Positions 62,445-64,000 of a stretch of 64,000 nucleotides of DNA are shown piece after piece (position 1 is the first letter of the stretch; each line of letters starts with the position of its first letter). Location of the stretch: contig CM022665.1 in assembly GCA_012295275.1 (NCBI GenBank), positions 12,280,976-12,344,975 of the forward strand, in the 5' to 3' direction. This DNA is from Chrysomallon squamiferum. Taxonomy: Eukaryota; Mollusca; Gastropoda; Neomphalida; Peltospiridae. A program made the position numbers and the translations under genes. A model generated the notes under the pieces. It did not search any database, was not told the DNA's origin, and saw nothing but the letters and a program-made list of their open reading frames with translations.

Positions 62445-62788
62445 AAAATAGATGTCACATGAAGAATACTCTTTTTACTTCGAAATGTAGTTCTGAATAA
62501 TGATAATAATAATAATAATGATGATGATAATTACTGTTCGGGCAGCTAGTACCATAGTCTCCTATTTTCGTGAGTCTCCTGTTTTCGATTGTTCAAATTT
62601 TGTTCCAAGGATTACATTTCAGTTGTCATATCTGACGACTTCTAGACGTCTGTGACATTAGAACTTTCTCAATGCGGCGTAATCCTAATAATAATAATAA
62701 TGACAATACTATTAATAATAATGTTCTTGATATATGCATGTGAGAAGGGATTACTTGTTATATTTGATAGATATAAGTGAATACAGGC

Positions 62789-62887
<99 letters not shown>

Positions 62888-63802
62888 AAGCAATTTTTAA
62901 TATAATCTTAATAGAAATATATGTACGTATATGTATGCATATATGTGTGTCTATGTGTATGTATGCATTTATCCTTTAAATAGACATTATTAATCTCGCG
63001 ATTAATCTTTATGTATACATTTAAAGATTAACTGCTATATAATTTTAGTAATGGATCGCACGTTACTGACTTGGGATAACATAACACAACACCTGATACT
63101 ACGACTGAACAGTTATCTGCTAACACTAACCTTCATCAAACAGGTGCTTTTTGCTGGAGAACACAATTCTGAACCAGCCAGGCTCTGCACAGTACGACAC
63201 CGTCCCTCCCAGAATGTAAACGTTGCCTTCCAAGAACCTTTCCTGAAGATATTCCTCTCCTTTCACAGATTTCTCAGGAAGATACTGCGAGAGAAAAAAC
63301 TAAAATCAGATAGAAGTAACGAATACGATTCAAAAATGTTATTGTTTGTATGAAGAAACTCTTAAGCTTTAACTTTGTAATGTTTATTTACATAAACGGT
63401 AGAGTATAGACAGTATGTATTGTTATTTCTATATTTTAAAATCCACGATCACTGAATGAATGAATACTTCAGTATATTTTAATGTTAACAGTTATAAGTT
63501 GTCATAGATAGTTTCCTTTATAATTACACCCACTCAAACGCACACAAATGCACACATACGTATAATAAATACTGAGTCGTTACACGTTATCTAAAGATAT
63601 TATTCGTATAACTTGTGGAATAACTCTTATAATCTCAAAATAACTGACAGAATGTCAACCTTTTCCATATTAGCCCAGATGAAAAAGCCAGCTTTGCTGG
63701 GATGAACGTGTACGCCGAGTTTTTCCAGCCTCTCCTTCATCTGTGTAAACTGATCCATCAGTTTACTGTGGTATGTAGGAAGATACACCTTCTTTATCCA
63801 GT
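61017..63802 (-). CDS. 3' part of an ACC-synthase-like PLP aminotransferase (ACCS family)
   Basis: Two secure exons (63660-63802 and 63131-63284) and one candidate last exon (61017-61060) on the - strand code the C-terminal part of a class I/II aminotransferase of the ACCS-like type. Seen: LGVHVHPSKAGFFIWANMEK, then YLPEKS, then AEPGWFRIVFSS. GFF-x-W and EPG-WFR are signatures of this family; in it the Arg of WFR binds the substrate carboxylate. Animal ACCS proteins resemble plant ACC synthase but their true substrate is not established. Exons join in phase. The 5' exons, including the PLP-binding lysine, are beyond the right edge. Confidence 0.85.
61786..61968 (-). repeat. Right arm of a 183-bp inverted repeat
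   Basis: Near-identical reverse complement of 59197-59379. The two arms bracket about 2.4 kb that contains the candidate last exon of the aminotransferase gene but no transposase frame. Confidence 0.95.
62793..62881. repeat. (GA)n microsatellite, about 88 bp
   Basis: A pure GA tract. Confidence 0.97.
63131..63284 (-). CDS. ACCS-like gene exon with the EPGWFR motif
   Basis: Acceptor TTTCTCTCGCAG precedes 63284 and donor GTTAGT follows 63131. It codes 51 residues plus one base and contains the FLEGNVYILGG and EPGWFRIVF segments. Without splicing the frame meets TAG after one more Gly codon. Confidence 0.88.
63285..63659 (-). other. ACCS-like gene intron
   Basis: A 375-base GT-AG intron with a weak donor (GTTGAC) and a strong acceptor (TTTCTCTCGCAG). 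No repeats of note. Confidence 0.8.
63660..63802 (-). CDS. ACCS-like gene exon with the GFFIW motif
   Basis: The acceptor ATTTTCAG precedes 63802 and the exon starts in phase 2. It codes 47 full codons from WIKKVYLPTYHSKL to NMEK, ending at AAG. GFFIW is a family landmark in the C-terminal small domain. Confidence 0.88.
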
Positions 63803-63859
63803 CTGAAAATAAAATTACTATTTTACTACACAGGTAAACACTCCTGCATCTTTCTTTCT

Positions 63860-63968
<109 letters not shown>

Positions 63969-64000
63969 CCTCTTTATCTATATATTCCATCTGTCTGTAT

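Larger units (their letters stand above)
61061..63130 (-). other. Predicted last intron of the ACCS-like gene
   Basis: If the terminal exon is right, this 2.07-kb intron holds the right arm of the inverted repeat (61786-61968), an AAT tract (61745-61787), T-rich sequence near 62150-62300, an A-run at about 62414-62441 and a GA tract (62793-62881). Confidence 0.45.

Overview
This window looks like nuclear DNA of an invertebrate animal, most probably a mollusc or another lophotrochozoan. It is very AT-rich and gene-poor. The genes are split by GT-AG introns of about 0.3 to 8.5 kb, and the non-coding DNA is full of simple repeats: long (GA)n, (CA)n, (AT)n, (AAT)n and (CATA)n tracts and homopolymers. 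The phylum is an inference from the look of the proteins and the repeat load; no species can be named.

Four split genes can be reconstructed. (1) A Popeye-domain (POPDC/BVES-like) cAMP-binding membrane protein on the + strand, 12513-15183, with four coding exons that join in frame to 338 residues. (2) A calponin-family muscle protein (transgelin/myophilin/Mp20 type) on the + strand, 32117-42514, with four coding exons and 197 residues, including an 8.5-kb first intron. (3) A small two-exon gene on the - strand, 49991-51622, for a 63-residue secreted cysteine-rich peptide of unknown function. (4) The 3' part of a PLP-dependent aminotransferase on the - strand, 61017-63802. It resembles ACC-synthase-like (ACCS) proteins, and its 5' exons lie beyond the right edge.

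Layout: 1-12441 is intergenic and repeat-rich. The Popeye gene follows. 15184-32116 is intergenic with one hAT-like MITE, two medium-period tandem repeats and many microsatellites. The transgelin-like gene comes next, with a second hAT-like MITE in intron 1. 42515-49990 holds its 3' UTR, an RT relic and twin (GA)n tracts. The peptide gene follows. 51623-61016 is intergenic, with a tRNA-derived SINE and an array of diverged repeats carrying 5' splice sites. The aminotransferase gene fills the right end.

The genes show no common pathway and are best read as independent loci. The most unusual structure is a near-perfect inverted repeat of about 183 bp (59197-59379 and 61786-61968). It brackets 2.4 kb that contains the likely last exon of the aminotransferase gene. 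The secreted peptide gene is the best candidate for something undescribed. No searches could be run; all homology calls rest on recognised motifs.
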